Of a stretch of 64,000 nucleotides of DNA, positions 45,284 to 55,094 are shown piece by piece. This DNA is from Alphaproteobacteria bacterium (GTDB lineage Bacteria; Pseudomonadota; Alphaproteobacteria; SMXQ01): positions 26,839 to 90,838 of the forward strand of contig JAURLI010000049.1 of NCBI GenBank assembly GCA_030831315.1, given 5' to 3'. The notes beneath the pieces were generated by a model. That model was not told the origin of the DNA, ran no database searches, and saw nothing but the letters and a program-made list of their open reading frames with translations. The position numbers and the translations under genes are program-made. Numbering within the stretch: the stretch's first letter is position 1; every line of letters starts with the position of its first letter.

Positions 45284-45841
45284 ATGTTTCTTGTCGGGGC
45301 TTATCTTTTTTCTGGTGACAATCTCGAGGCCTATCTTGGCGGCCGGCGCGATGCTGCGCTGAAGGCGCTGTCGGAAATTTCGCCCGACGACATCAGGGCG
45401 AAGGGTCGAAATGCCGTGCTGCGCGATTTGCGTGACCGCTTCGCCGTGCCCCAGACCACGCTGCATGTGGATGATGCCTATTTCCAGGCTGAGCGCGCGC
45501 TCAAGCCCGACGAGCTCGAAGCGATCGGCGCCCGTCCGGAAGACGCGGGAAAATTCAAGGCGCTGTCGATCGTCATTCCGTTCTCGGGCGACGAGCATCT
45601 GCTGACCTGCACGCCGAACATCTATTCGGCCAACCAGCCGCAGGCGGACGTCGCCGACGGCAAGGTGACGGTCACTTACTTCATCAACGAGGTCGAGGAA
45701 ATGCAGCTCGAGAACAATTTCAAGCGCCTCGTCGCGCTGGTCGAGCGCACCCTGGAAGTGACCCAGTGGCAGGCCATGGGTCATAACGAAAAGCTGACCG
45801 ATGCACTGTCGGCGGCGCTGGCCGAGCGCCTGGGCGCCTAG
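45284..45841 (+). CDS. Hypothetical protein coupled to DUF1178
   Basis: A 185-residue protein I do not recognise. It starts directly after the DUF1178 TGA with no gap. No signal peptide, membrane helix or catalytic motif is visible; the middle part (FKALSIVIPFSGDEHLLTCTPNIYSANQPQADV) alternates strands, the ends are helical. Codon use is like its neighbours, so it is very probably real. Its TAG overlaps the stop of convergent ubiG by three bases. A role with DUF1178 is suggested only by coupling. Confidence 0.7.
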   Translation: MFLVGAYLFSGDNLEAYLGGRRDAALKALSEISPDDIRAKGRNAVLRDLRDRFAVPQTTLHVDDAYFQAERALKPDELEAIGARPEDAGKFKALSIVIPFSGDEHLLTCTPNIYSANQPQADVADGKVTVTYFINEVEEMQLENNFKRLVALVERTLEVTQWQAMGHNEKLTDALSAALAERLGA

Positions 45842-46617
45842 GGCTTTTCCGCTGCAATCAGGTAATTCACGCCGGTATCGGTACCAAGCCGCCAGCGACC
45901 GCTGATCGGGTTGTAGATCATGCCGGCGGTGCCCGCGGGCGTGAGTCCGCGCGCGGACAGAAGCCCGGACAGTTCTTCGGGCGGAATGAACTTGTTCCAG
46001 TCGTGCGTTCCCACGGGCAGCCAGCGCATGACGTATTCGGCGCCGATGATGGCGAGCGCATAAGAGCGGAACGTGCGGTTGAGCGTGGCCAGCACCACGA
46101 GGCCGCCCGGCTTCGCCAGTGCCGCTATGGCATCGAGAAACACCCCGACATCGGCGACATGCTCGACGACTTCCATCGCCAGGACGATGTCGAAACGCAG
46201 CCCCTGTTCGGCCAGCGCTTCCGCCGTCGTCGCCCGGTAATCGATATCCAGTCCCATCTGCCCCGCATGGGTGCGGGCGATGCCGATGTTCTTTTCCGAC
46301 GGATCGATGGCGGTGACGGCGGCGCCGAGCCGCGCCATCGGTTCAGCCATCAACCCGCCGCCCGTTCCGATATCGATGAGGCTGAGGCCCGAAAGCGGTT
46401 GGGCCTGTCCGCTGTCGCGCCCAAAGCGGGCAAGGGCATGGTCGCGCACGAAACGGACCCGTTCCGGGTTGAACCGGTGGAGCGGGCGGAAGCGGCCGTC
46501 GGGGTCCCACCATTCGGCGGCCATCGCCTCGAAGCGGGCGATCTCGGCGGCATCGACGGTGCTGGCGGGGTCCCGGCCGGGGGCGGGATTGCTCGGATTC
46601 TGGGAAGAAGGTGCCAT
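45838..46617 (-). CDS. ubiG: Ubiquinone O-methyltransferase UbiG
   Basis: A 259-residue UbiG, which carries out both O-methylations in ubiquinone synthesis. The SAM motif is LIDIGTGGGLMAEPMA, with AMEVVEHVADV as the motif around the second conserved acidic stretch. The UbiG-specific beginning FEAMAAEWWDPDGRFRPLHRFNPERV and the end region VGTHDWNKFI..GLTP..GMIYNPISGRW match well. It starts at ATG 46617, divergent from lysC, and converges on the hypothetical gene. Confidence 0.95.
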   Translation of the reverse strand: MAPSSQNPSNPAPGRDPASTVDAAEIARFEAMAAEWWDPDGRFRPLHRFNPERVRFVRDHALARFGRDSGQAQPLSGLSLIDIGTGGGLMAEPMARLGAAVTAIDPSEKNIGIARTHAGQMGLDIDYRATTAEALAEQGLRFDIVLAMEVVEHVADVGVFLDAIAALAKPGGLVVLATLNRTFRSYALAIIGAEYVMRWLPVGTHDWNKFIPPEELSGLLSARGLTPAGTAGMIYNPISGRWRLGTDTGVNYLIAAEKP

Positions 46618-46653
46618 TTCAAGGGGATGATACGCGTTTTAGGGGCCTTTGGC

Positions 46654-46682
46654 TTGCTTGGACCCCGGTTCCAGAGTATGAA
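46654..46682 (+). promoter_or_regulatory. Candidate lysC promoter
   Basis: TTGCTT (46654-46659), 17 bases, TATGAA (46677-46682) in the divergent gap between ubiG and lysC. The -35 is only half matched. The leader would be about 90 bases. Confidence 0.35.
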
Positions 46683-46778
46683 TTGGCGCCTTTTCGGGGG
46701 CAAGCCGCGCTTTTCCGCGCCTTTTTGCGCGTTCGGCCGGTGCTGGACGCCCCCCCGGAGATCGCGGGAAAGCAGCAC

Positions 46779-47999
46779 ATGGCTCTTATTGTTCAGAAAT
46801 TCGGCGGCACTTCGGTCGCGGACCTCAATCGCATTCGCGCGGTGGCGGATCGCGTCGCAGCGACCGTGCGCGCCGGCAACCAGGTCGCCGTCGTCGTATC
46901 CGCGATGGCGGGCGTTACCAACCAGCTCGTCGCCTGGGTGCGCGATGCGCACGCCGATTATGATCCACGCGAATACGATACCGTGGTGTCCACCGGCGAA
47001 CAGGTGACGACGGGTCTTCTCGCGCTTGCGCTCAACAACATCGGCATACCGGCACGCTCGTGGCTCGGCTGGCAACTGCCGATCAGGACCGATGGTTCGC
47101 ACGGCCGCGCGCGTATCGACGATATCGCTACCGATGAACTGATGAAGGGCCTGTCCAAGGGCGAGGTCCAGGTTATCGCCGGCTTCCAGGGCCTGGCGCC
47201 GGGCAACCGCGTTTCCACCCTTGGGCGGGGCGGTTCCGACACTTCCGCCGTCGCAGTCGCCGCGGCGCTGAAGGCGGAGCGCTGTGACATCTATACGGAC
47301 GTCGACGGCGTCTATACGTCGGACCCGCGTATCGTTGCCAAGGCCCGCAAGCTGGATAAAATCACCTACGAAGAGATGCTCGAAATGGCGTCGCTTGGCG
47401 CCAAGGTTCTGCATACCCGCTCGGTCGAGCTCGCGATGAAGTATAATGTACGCCTGCAGGTGCTCTCCAGCTTCAGTAACGAGCCGGGCACTCTTTGCGT
47501 CAATGAGGATGAGATCGTGGAACAGGAACTGGTCAGCGGCATTACCTATTCGCGTGACGAAGCCAAGATCACGCTGGTGCGCGTGGCGGACAAGCCGGGC
47601 ATCGCGGCCAAGCTTTTCGGGCCGCTGTCGGACGCCGAGGTCAACGTGGACATGATCGTCCAGAACGTGTCCGAGGACGGCAAGGCCACCGACATCACCT
47701 TCACGGTGACCAAGGGTGATCTCAAGGCGGCGCTGAAAGTCGTCGAATCGCTGAAGGGCGAGCTCGGCTATGCGGCGCTCGTGCCCGATTCCAACGTGGT
47801 CAAGGTCTCGGTGATCGGCGTCGGCATGCGCAGCCACGCGGGCGTCGCCAAGACCATGTTCGAAACCATGGCCGCCAAGGGCATCAACATCCAGGTGATC
47901 TCGACCTCCGAGATCAAGATTTCCGTTCTCATCGCCGAGGAATACACGGAGCTGGCGCTGCGCGCCCTGCACTCGGCTTACGGACTCGATTCGGCCTAA
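46779..47999 (+). CDS. lysC: Aspartate kinase
   Basis: A 406-residue aspartokinase, the entry to lysine, threonine and methionine synthesis. The N-terminal kinase domain starts [15 protein letters not shown], followed by [24 protein letters not shown] and [11 protein letters not shown]. Two C-terminal ACT domains (about 265-400) bind lysine/threonine for feedback. Length and start match the family. It begins a long row of co-oriented genes; the NMO-like gene follows four bases after its stop. Confidence 0.97.
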   Translation: MALIVQKFGGTSVADLNRIRAVADRVAATVRAGNQVAVVVSAMAGVTNQLVAWVRDAHADYDPREYDTVVSTGEQVTTGLLALALNNIGIPARSWLGWQLPIRTDGSHGRARIDDIATDELMKGLSKGEVQVIAGFQGLAPGNRVSTLGRGGSDTSAVAVAAALKAERCDIYTDVDGVYTSDPRIVAKARKLDKITYEEMLEMASLGAKVLHTRSVELAMKYNVRLQVLSSFSNEPGTLCVNEDEIVEQELVSGITYSRDEAKITLVRVADKPGIAAKLFGPLSDAEVNVDMIVQNVSEDGKATDITFTVTKGDLKAALKVVESLKGELGYAALVPDSNVVKVSVIGVGMRSHAGVAKTMFETMAAKGINIQVISTSEIKISVLIAEEYTELALRALHSAYGLDSA

Positions 48000-48003
48000 C
48001 GCC

Positions 48004-49041
48004 ATGGACAGGGCGGCGGCGAAAGCGAGATTGAACCAGCTCTGGCAACGGGGCAGGGACTTTCTCGGTGTCGAATACGCCATCATGGGCGGCGCCATGT
48101 CGTGGGTGTCCGAACACAACCTCGTTGCCGCCATTTCGAACGGCGGTGGCTTCGGCGTCATCGCCTGCGGCTCCATGTCGCCGGATCTGCTGGCGAAGGA
48201 AATCGCCGCCACACGCGCGCTGACGAAGAAGCCCTTCGGCGTCAACCTGATCACCATGCATCCGGAACTGGCGAAACTGTCGGACGTCTGCATCGGGGCG
48301 GGCGTCGGCCATGTCGTTCTGGCGGGCGGCCTGCCCGCCTCCGCGACCATCTCGCATCTCAAGGATGCGGGCATGAAGGTGCTGTGCTTCTCGCCGGCGC
48401 TTCCTTTCGCCAAACGGCTCGCGCGGATGGGCGTCGATGCCATCATCATCGAAGGCAACGAGGCGGGCGGGCATATCGGCCCGGTTTCGACCTCGGTGCT
48501 GGCGCAGGAAATCCTGCCGGCACTTCCGGAAGTACCGGTATTCGTTGCCGGGGGCATCGGCCGCGGCGAGGCGGTGGTGGGCTATCTGGAAATGGGCGCG
48601 TCCGGCGTACAGATGGGGACCCACTTCGTCTGTGCCACCGAATCGATTGCCCATCCCAACTTCAAACACGCTTTCATTCGCGCCAACGCACGTGATGCAA
48701 TTCCCTCCATTCAGCTGGACCCGCGTTTTCCCGTCATTCCGGTGCGCGCTCTTGCCAACAAGGCGACCGAGCGTTTCCTCGAACGCCAGCAGGAAGTGAT
48801 TGCCCAGTACCGTGACGGAAAGATGGACCAGAAGTCCGCCCAGCTTGAGATCGAGCACTTCTGGGCCGGCGCGTTGCGTCGCGCGGTCATCGATGGCGAC
48901 GTCGAAAACGGTTCCGTGATGGCCGGTCAGAGCGTCGGGATGGTTACGCGCGAGCAGCCCTGCGCCGATATCATCGCCGAGATCGTCGATCAGGCGGTTG
49001 CCGCGCTGATGGTGCGGTACCGGTCAGAGGCAGCTGAGTAA
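48004..49041 (+). CDS. NMO/FabK-type flavoprotein
   Basis: A 345-residue TIM-barrel FMN protein of the nitronate monooxygenase / enoyl-ACP reductase II (FabK) group. Visible elements are YAIMGGAMSWVSEHNLVAAISNGGGFGVIA at the N-terminus, GNEAGGHIG (the H of this motif is catalytic in nitronate monooxygenase), and PVFVAGGIGRGEAVVGYLEMGASGVQMGTHF. Whether it detoxifies nitronates or reduces enoyl-ACP cannot be settled from motifs. It is tightly packed: four bases after lysC, and its TAA shares a base with the ptsP ATG. Confidence 0.8.
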   Translation: MDRAAAKARLNQLWQRGRDFLGVEYAIMGGAMSWVSEHNLVAAISNGGGFGVIACGSMSPDLLAKEIAATRALTKKPFGVNLITMHPELAKLSDVCIGAGVGHVVLAGGLPASATISHLKDAGMKVLCFSPALPFAKRLARMGVDAIIIEGNEAGGHIGPVSTSVLAQEILPALPEVPVFVAGGIGRGEAVVGYLEMGASGVQMGTHFVCATESIAHPNFKHAFIRANARDAIPSIQLDPRFPVIPVRALANKATERFLERQQEVIAQYRDGKMDQKSAQLEIEHFWAGALRRAVIDGDVENGSVMAGQSVGMVTREQPCADIIAEIVDQAVAALMVRYRSEAAE

Positions 49042-51308
49042 TGCAGCCCGTCCCACCCGTTGTGGGGCCGCGCCGGTTGCTGCGACGAATCCGGGATGTC
49101 ATGGCAAGCGAAGCGGAGGCCCAGCCCAAGCTGGACCAGATCGTCCGCGTCATTGCTTCCGACATGGTGGCCGAGGTTTGCTCGATCTACGTTCAGCGCG
49201 CGGGCGAAGTGCTCGAACTGTTCGCCACCGAAGGCCTCAACCCCGAAGCGGTGCACAACACGCGCCTGCGCGTCGGCGAAGGCCTCGTCGGCGAGGTTGC
49301 CGCGCGCGCCCAGCCGCTGGCGCTGGCCGACGCGCAATCCCATCCGGCCTTCGTCTATCGCCCGGAAACGGGCGAAGACCCTTACCACTCCTTCATGGGC
49401 GTGCCGATGCTGCGCCAGGGCCACGTGGTCGGCGTCGTCGTCGTGCAGAACCGTACCCAGCGCAATTATGACGATGAAGAAGTCGAGGCGATGGAAACCG
49501 TCGCCATGGTGCTGGCGGAACTCGTCGGCGGCAGCGGCCTTGTCAGCCCGGAAGAAACGGTGCCCACGGAAGGCAACGCGGTGCTGCCTGTGCGTCTCGA
49601 CGGTGTCCAGGCCAACGGTGGTGTCGCGCTCGGCAAGGCGATCATCCACCGTTCGGACGTTGCCATCCGCCAACTCGTCGCCGAGGATCCGGAAACCGAG
49701 CTTCGCCGCCTCGATGAAGCTCTGGCCGAAGTGCACCGCAACCTCGACCGCATGTTCGGTGCGCGCGAACTGGCCCAGCAGGGCGAGCACCGCGACGTTC
49801 TTGAAACCTATCGCATGTTTGCCGCCGACGCGGGCTGGCTCAACCGCATCAGGGATGCCATTGCGTCGGGCCTGACCGCGGAGGCGGGCGTCCAGCAGGT
49901 TCGCGAAAACACGCGTCTGCGCATGGCCCAGATCACCGATCCTTACTTGCGCGAAAGACTGGCCGATCTCGAAGACCTTGCCGTGCGCGTTCTGCTGCAG
50001 CTGACCGGCGCGGACGCGGGCGCGCGTGCCGAATTGCCCGACGATGCCATTCTGGTGTGCCGCGTCATGGGGCCGGCCGAACTTCTCGACTACGACCCCA
50101 AGAAGCTGCGGGCGCTGGTGATGGAAGAGGGGTCGGCCACCGCCCACGTGTCCATTGTCGCCCGTGCCCTCGACATTCCCGTAATCGCCCAGGTCAAGGG
50201 TCTGCTGACCCGCCTGCGCAACGGCGATATCGTGATCGTGGATGGCGATAACGCCCAGATTTTCGTGCGTCCATCCGACGACGCGGTGCAGTCCTTCCAC
50301 GACAATCTTCGGGTGCGCGCGGCGCGGCGCGAGGTATTCGCCCAGCTGCGCGATGCGCCGTCGGTTACCCAGGACGGCGCTGCGGTGTCGCTCAACATCA
50401 ATGCGGGTCTTGAGCTGGACGTGCCGCAACTGCATGCAACGGGGGCCGATGGCATTGGCCTGTTCCGCACCGAAATCCCCTTCATGGTGCGCGCAACCTA
50501 TCCCGATGTCGCTGCACAGACGGCGCTTTATCGAAATATCCTCGATCAGGCCGAGGGCAAGCCGGTGATCTTCCGTACCCTCGATGTCGGCGGCGACAAG
50601 GCCTTACCCTATTTCGCGAGCGAGCCCGGCGAGAACCCCGCGCTCGGCTGGCGCGCCATGCGCATGACGCTGGATCGTCCTGCGATGTTGCGCCAGCAGA
50701 TGCGCGCCCTGGTGCGGGCCGCCAACGGTCGCCCGCTGGCGGTGATGTTCCCGATGATTTCCGAGGTGGAGGAATTTTCCCGTGCCCGCGCCATTCTCGA
50801 TCTCGAGCTTGTCCGCGAGGAAAAAGCCGGAGGCAAGCTGCCGCGCGAGCTCAAGGTCGGCGCCATGGTCGAGGTACCGTCGCTGCTCTGGCAATTGCCG
50901 GCACTTCTGGCCCGTGCCGATTTCCTGTCGATCGGGTCCAACGACCTGATCCAGTTCCTTTTTGCCTCTGACCGTGGCAATCCGCGCCTGGCCGATCGTT
51001 ACGATTCGCTCTCGCCCATCGTGCTGCGGGTCGTTCGCGATCTCGTGCGCGAAGCCGACAAGGCGGGCGTACCGGTGTCGGTGTGCGGCGAAATGGCGGG
51101 TCGTCCGCTTGAAGCCATGGCCTTGACCGGGTTGGGGGTAAGGGCACTGTCGATGACGGCGAGTTCCGTCGGTCCGGTCAAGGCCATGGTTCGCGCCTTG
51201 CGCCTCAGGCCGCTCGCCGATTACCTCAAGACCGTGCTCGACAGTTCCGACCACAGCCTGCGCGACCGGCTTCGGGCCTTTGCCCGGGACCATGAAATCC
51301 CGGTCTGA
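49041..51308 (+). CDS. ptsP: Phosphoenolpyruvate-protein phosphotransferase PtsP (EI-Ntr)
   Basis: A 755-residue enzyme I of the nitrogen PTS. It has an N-terminal GAF domain (about 20-160), a short linker, the phosphohistidine domain with SATAHVSI (H369), and the PEP-binding barrel with TLDVGGDKALPYF, GENPALGWRAMR, and SIGSNDLIQF. It passes phosphate from PEP to NPr and EIIA-Ntr, regulating potassium and nitrogen/carbon balance. NPr and EIIA genes are not here. Its ATG overlaps the preceding TAA. The lysC-ptsP neighbourhood is typical of alphaproteobacteria. Confidence 0.95.
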   Translation: MQPVPPVVGPRRLLRRIRDVMASEAEAQPKLDQIVRVIASDMVAEVCSIYVQRAGEVLELFATEGLNPEAVHNTRLRVGEGLVGEVAARAQPLALADAQSHPAFVYRPETGEDPYHSFMGVPMLRQGHVVGVVVVQNRTQRNYDDEEVEAMETVAMVLAELVGGSGLVSPEETVPTEGNAVLPVRLDGVQANGGVALGKAIIHRSDVAIRQLVAEDPETELRRLDEALAEVHRNLDRMFGARELAQQGEHRDVLETYRMFAADAGWLNRIRDAIASGLTAEAGVQQVRENTRLRMAQITDPYLRERLADLEDLAVRVLLQLTGADAGARAELPDDAILVCRVMGPAELLDYDPKKLRALVMEEGSATAHVSIVARALDIPVIAQVKGLLTRLRNGDIVIVDGDNAQIFVRPSDDAVQSFHDNLRVRAARREVFAQLRDAPSVTQDGAAVSLNINAGLELDVPQLHATGADGIGLFRTEIPFMVRATYPDVAAQTALYRNILDQAEGKPVIFRTLDVGGDKALPYFASEPGENPALGWRAMRMTLDRPAMLRQQMRALVRAANGRPLAVMFPMISEVEEFSRARAILDLELVREEKAGGKLPRELKVGAMVEVPSLLWQLPALLARADFLSIGSNDLIQFLFASDRGNPRLADRYDSLSPIVLRVVRDLVREADKAGVPVSVCGEMAGRPLEAMALTGLGVRALSMTASSVGPVKAMVRALRLRPLADYLKTVLDSSDHSLRDRLRAFARDHEIPV

Positions 51309-51455
51309 GGCGGCGGAAACCCGTGGTTTCGGCACTTGGCGATTGCGCCCGGGCCAAGATATGCGATAACAAATCCCTGTTTTTCTGTGGGAAATTCCGC
51401 GTTTTCGGCCGCTGCGGCATTGCCGGCCGGGCGCGGACCTGAATTGAGGATGGCG

Positions 51456-52610
51456 ATGGCCGACGAACCCTCCAAGCGTAAGGTGCTGCCGGAAACGGCG
51501 AGCGGCGACGGCGATTTCGCCGCCGTGGCCCAGGGCGAGGCCCGGGTCGGCGATGTGCTGGCGCACATGCGCGAGGCGCGCGGCATCGAGCTTGCGGATA
51601 TCGCATCGCACCTGCGTATTCGCGAACAGTATCTCGTGGCGATCGAAGCGGGCGATCTGTCCCATTTGCCGGGCCCCACCTATGCCATCGGTTTCGTGCG
51701 CAGCTACGCCAATTTCCTCGGCCTCGACGGTGACGAGGCCGTGCGCCTGTTCAAGGGCGAACGCGACGGCGATGCCCAGAAGGCAACCCTCAACTTCCCC
51801 GAGCCCGTATCCGAAAGCCGCATTCCGCGCGGCGCGCTGCTGTTCGTATCGCTCGTGCTGGCGTTGGTCGCCTATGGTGGCTGGTATTACCTGTCATCGC
51901 GCGACATGGAGCTTGCCGATCTTGTGCCGCAGGTGCCCCAGAGCATGGGCCCGGATGCGCCGGCTACAACCGCCGCCAGGCCGGACGCTGCCACGCCCGC
52001 ACCGGTGGTGGCCGATGCCGATAAGAAGATGAAGGAGGCGGCGCCGTCCCCCGCACCCGCCGCCCAGTCCGCAGCGCCAGCTACCGCGCCGGCTGCTGCA
52101 CCGGCCGCTGCGCCGTCTCCGGCGCCGGCCGCTCAACCGGCGCCCGCCGCACCGGCCACGCCGCCCGCAGCCGTTGCCGCGGCACCTGCCGCACCAGCGC
52201 CTGCTCCGGCTGCTGCACCGCCCGCTGCTCCAGCGCCTGTCGTATCCGCGCCCACCCCGGCGCCCACCCCGGCACCTGTAGCCGCGGCCCCGGCCGCGCC
52301 TGCGCCCGCAGCGAGTGCGCCCCAGACGGCGTCCGCATCGGCTGCGATCGAGATCAGGGCCAAGGGGGACAGCTGGGTACAGATCCGAGGACAGGGTGGC
52401 CGCGTCGTCGTCATGCGGATCTTCCGCACCGGCGACACCTACAAGGTTCCCGACGAGAAGGGTCTGACGCTGATGACCGGCAATGCCGGCGCCATCGAAA
52501 TCGCGGTCGACGGAAAGGTCGTGCCTGCGATCGGCCCCTTCGGCGCGGTGCGCCGCGACGTGGCGCTCGACCCCGAACGCCTGAAGGCGGGAACCGCGGC
52601 CGGTCGCTAG
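51456..52610 (+). CDS. RodZ-like protein (HTH, one TM helix, DUF4115)
   Basis: A 384-residue protein with the RodZ layout: an N-terminal cytoplasmic HTH_25 domain (about 28-95, [19 protein letters not shown]), one membrane helix (about 128-148), a long Pro/Ala-rich periplasmic linker (about 165-295), and a C-terminal DUF4115 domain ([38 protein letters not shown]). RodZ anchors MreB to set rod shape. Of the two close ATGs I take 51456, which has GAGG at a usable distance. The low-complexity linker DNA (52035-52330) may vary in length between strains. IspG follows. Confidence 0.88.
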   Translation: MADEPSKRKVLPETASGDGDFAAVAQGEARVGDVLAHMREARGIELADIASHLRIREQYLVAIEAGDLSHLPGPTYAIGFVRSYANFLGLDGDEAVRLFKGERDGDAQKATLNFPEPVSESRIPRGALLFVSLVLALVAYGGWYYLSSRDMELADLVPQVPQSMGPDAPATTAARPDAATPAPVVADADKKMKEAAPSPAPAAQSAAPATAPAAAPAAAPSPAPAAQPAPAAPATPPAAVAAAPAAPAPAPAAAPPAAPAPVVSAPTPAPTPAPVAAAPAAPAPAASAPQTASASAAIEIRAKGDSWVQIRGQGGRVVVMRIFRTGDTYKVPDEKGLTLMTGNAGAIEIAVDGKVVPAIGPFGAVRRDVALDPERLKAGTAAGR

Positions 52611-52662
52611 CCTTGTCGGGGCTTCGAAGCGCCGCGAATTTGTTGATTTTCAGGGACCAAGC

Positions 52663-53811
52663 ATGAGCCATCGCCCCTATCGCGAGATCATCCGCCGCAA
52701 GAGCCGACAGATCCATGTCGGGTCCGTTGCCGTGGGTGGCGATGCGCCGATTTCGGTGCAGTCGATGACCAATACGCTGACCACCGACGTCAAGGCGACC
52801 ATCGAGCAGGTCCATCGTCTTGAGGCGGCCGGTGCGGACATTGTCCGCATTTCCTGTCCGGACGAGGAGTCGAGCCGGGCACTGAAGGACATCATCCGCG
52901 AGGTCCATGTTCCCATCGTCGCCGACATCCATTTCCATTACCGCCGCGCCATCGAGGCGGCGGAGGCAGGGGCGGCCTGCCTGCGCATCAATCCGGGCAA
53001 CATCGGCTCGGCCGAGCGCGTGCGCGAGGTGATCAAGGCCGCGCGCGATCATGGCTGCTCGATCCGCATCGGCGTCAACGCGGGCTCGCTCGAAAAGCAC
53101 CTTCAGGAAAAATACGGCGAGCCCTGCCCCGAAGCGCTGGTCGAAAGCGCCCAGGCCCACATGCGGATCCTGGAGGACAACGACTTTTTCGAATTCAAGG
53201 TCTCGGTCAAGGCATCCGACGTCTTTCTGGCCGTCGCCGCTTACCAGCAGCTGGCTGACGTCTGCGACTACCCGCTGCACCTCGGCATTACCGAGGCGGG
53301 TGGGCTTCGCACGGGCACGGTGAAATCGGCCATCGGCATGGGATCGCTACTGTGGGCGGGGATCGGCGACACCATTCGTGTCTCGCTTTCCGCCGACCCG
53401 GTGGAAGAGGTCCATGCGGGATTCGAGATCCTCAAGGCCCTCAACCTGCGTCACCGGGGCGTCAATATCATCGCCTGCCCGTCCTGCGCCCGCCAGCAGT
53501 TCCAGGTCATCGACACGGTGGCGAAACTGGAAGAGCGGCTCGCCCATGTCACCACGCCGATCACGCTGTCGATCATCGGCTGCGTCGTCAACGGCCCGGG
53601 CGAGGCAAAGGAAACCGACATTGGCATCACCGGCGGCGGCAATCGCAACCACATGGTCTACATGGCGGGCGCGCCCGACCATAAGGTGAGCGAAGACGCC
53701 ATGGTCGATCATATCGTCGAGCTTGTCGAAAAAAGGGCCGCGGCCATCGAAGCCGCGGCAAAAGACCAAGAGGCCGACGCCGGGATCAAGCGCCCGGCAG
53801 GCGCCCATTAG
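52663..53811 (+). CDS. ispG: 4-hydroxy-3-methylbut-2-enyl-diphosphate synthase IspG
   Basis: A 382-residue IspG, which converts MEcPP to HMBPP with a 4Fe-4S cluster and flavodoxin, in the plastid-type isoprenoid pathway. The barrel starts with [13 protein letters not shown], and the cluster ligands are in [10 protein letters not shown] and [10 protein letters not shown]. The length suits the two-domain bacterial form. It lies 52 bases after rodZ and 17 before hisS on the same strand; rodZ-ispG-hisS is a common order. Confidence 0.97.
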   Translation: MSHRPYREIIRRKSRQIHVGSVAVGGDAPISVQSMTNTLTTDVKATIEQVHRLEAAGADIVRISCPDEESSRALKDIIREVHVPIVADIHFHYRRAIEAAEAGAACLRINPGNIGSAERVREVIKAARDHGCSIRIGVNAGSLEKHLQEKYGEPCPEALVESAQAHMRILEDNDFFEFKVSVKASDVFLAVAAYQQLADVCDYPLHLGITEAGGLRTGTVKSAIGMGSLLWAGIGDTIRVSLSADPVEEVHAGFEILKALNLRHRGVNIIACPSCARQQFQVIDTVAKLEERLAHVTTPITLSIIGCVVNGPGEAKETDIGITGGGNRNHMVYMAGAPDHKVSEDAMVDHIVELVEKRAAAIEAAAKDQEADAGIKRPAGAH

Positions 53812-53828
53812 CCCGGGGGAAAGTTCCA

Positions 53829-55073
53829 GTGGCATCGCTTCAGCCGGTTCGCGGCACCCATGATCTCCTGCCCGATGAAGGGCGCAAGCACCGTCATATC
53901 GCCGACACGGCGCGCGGCCTTGCGGCGCGTTACGGTTATGAAGAGGTGGCGACGCCGATCTTCGAATTCACCGAGGTCTTCAAGCGCACCCTGGGCGATA
54001 CCTCCGACGTCGTCACCAAGGAGATGTACACCTTCGAAGACCGCTCGGGCGACCTGATCACGCTTCGTCCGGAAGGTACCGCGGGCATCGCGCGCGCCGT
54101 GATCTCCGGCGGCCTCGGCCAGAACCTGCCGCTCAAGTTTTTCTACTACGGCCCGATGTTTCGCCACGAGCGCCCGCAGAAAGGCCGACTGCGCCAGTTC
54201 CACCAGATCGGCGTCGAGCTTCTGGGCGTTGCCGCACCGCTTGGCGATATCGAGGTGATCGCGCTCGGCGCGCATATTCTCGATTCGCTCGGCATTCTCG
54301 GCCGCTGCAAGCTGGAACTGAATACTCTGGGCGATGTGGAAAGCCGCGTCGCCTACCGCGACGTCCTGGTGAAGTACCTGAGCGGCCATGTTGACAGCCT
54401 GTCCGAAGACAGTCGCGAACGGCTCAATCGCAACCCGCTGCGTGTTCTCGATTCCAAGGACGAAGGCGACAAGCGCATTGTCGCCGACGCGCCCGCCTTC
54501 GGTGATTACCTGACCGAAGCGGCGCGCGATTTTTTCGCTCGCGTGACCGACGGACTCGATGCGCTCGGCATCCGTTACGAGCTCAATCCGCGGCTCGTGC
54601 GCGGGCTTGATTACTACTGCCATACGGCTTTCGAATTCACGACCGACGCGCTCGGTGCGCAGGGCACGGTTCTGGCGGGTGGTCGCTACGACGGCCTGAT
54701 CGAAACCATGGGCGGCCCGGCGACGGCGGGTGTCGGCTGGGCGGCAGGCGTCGAACGCCTGGCCATGCTGGCCGAGGGTACCCAGGCCCCGGTGCGGCCC
54801 ATCGCCGTCATTCCCATAGGCGGTGCGGCGGAAGCGGCGGCGTTGAAGCTTACCTTTGATCTTCGCCAGGCGGGCTTTTCCATCGATCTCGGCTTCTCGG
54901 GAAACCTGTCGCGCCGCATGAAGCGGGCCAACAAGCTCGATGCCGTCTGCGCCATCATCCTCGGCGAAGACGAGATCGCCAAGGGCGTTGCCACGATCCG
55001 CGATATGGCTTCGGGTGAACAGACGACCGTACCGCTCGGCGAGATCGCCGCCCATCTCGCCCGGCACCGTTAG
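53829..55073 (+). CDS. hisS: Histidyl-tRNA synthetase
   Basis: A 414-residue class II HisRS, which charges tRNA-His. Visible motifs are RGTHDLLPDE at the start, motif 2 in YGPMFRHERPQKGRLRQFHQIG, histidine-A motifs LVRGLDYYCHTAFEF, and motif 3 in GVGWAAGVERLAML, followed by the anticodon-binding domain (about 325-414). The start is GTG with GGGGGAAAG upstream. HemA follows 21 bases later. Confidence 0.97.
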   Translation: MASLQPVRGTHDLLPDEGRKHRHIADTARGLAARYGYEEVATPIFEFTEVFKRTLGDTSDVVTKEMYTFEDRSGDLITLRPEGTAGIARAVISGGLGQNLPLKFFYYGPMFRHERPQKGRLRQFHQIGVELLGVAAPLGDIEVIALGAHILDSLGILGRCKLELNTLGDVESRVAYRDVLVKYLSGHVDSLSEDSRERLNRNPLRVLDSKDEGDKRIVADAPAFGDYLTEAARDFFARVTDGLDALGIRYELNPRLVRGLDYYCHTAFEFTTDALGAQGTVLAGGRYDGLIETMGGPATAGVGWAAGVERLAMLAEGTQAPVRPIAVIPIGGAAEAAALKLTFDLRQAGFSIDLGFSGNLSRRMKRANKLDAVCAIILGEDEIAKGVATIRDMASGEQTTVPLGEIAAHLARHR

Positions 55074-55094
55074 CGGCCGGGAAGGGAAGGGCCG

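Noticed and set aside
46350..48557. A 735-codon minus-strand frame over ubiG and lysC
   Set aside because: Shadow of lysC and the NMO-like gene; includes ubiG sequence in a wrong frame.
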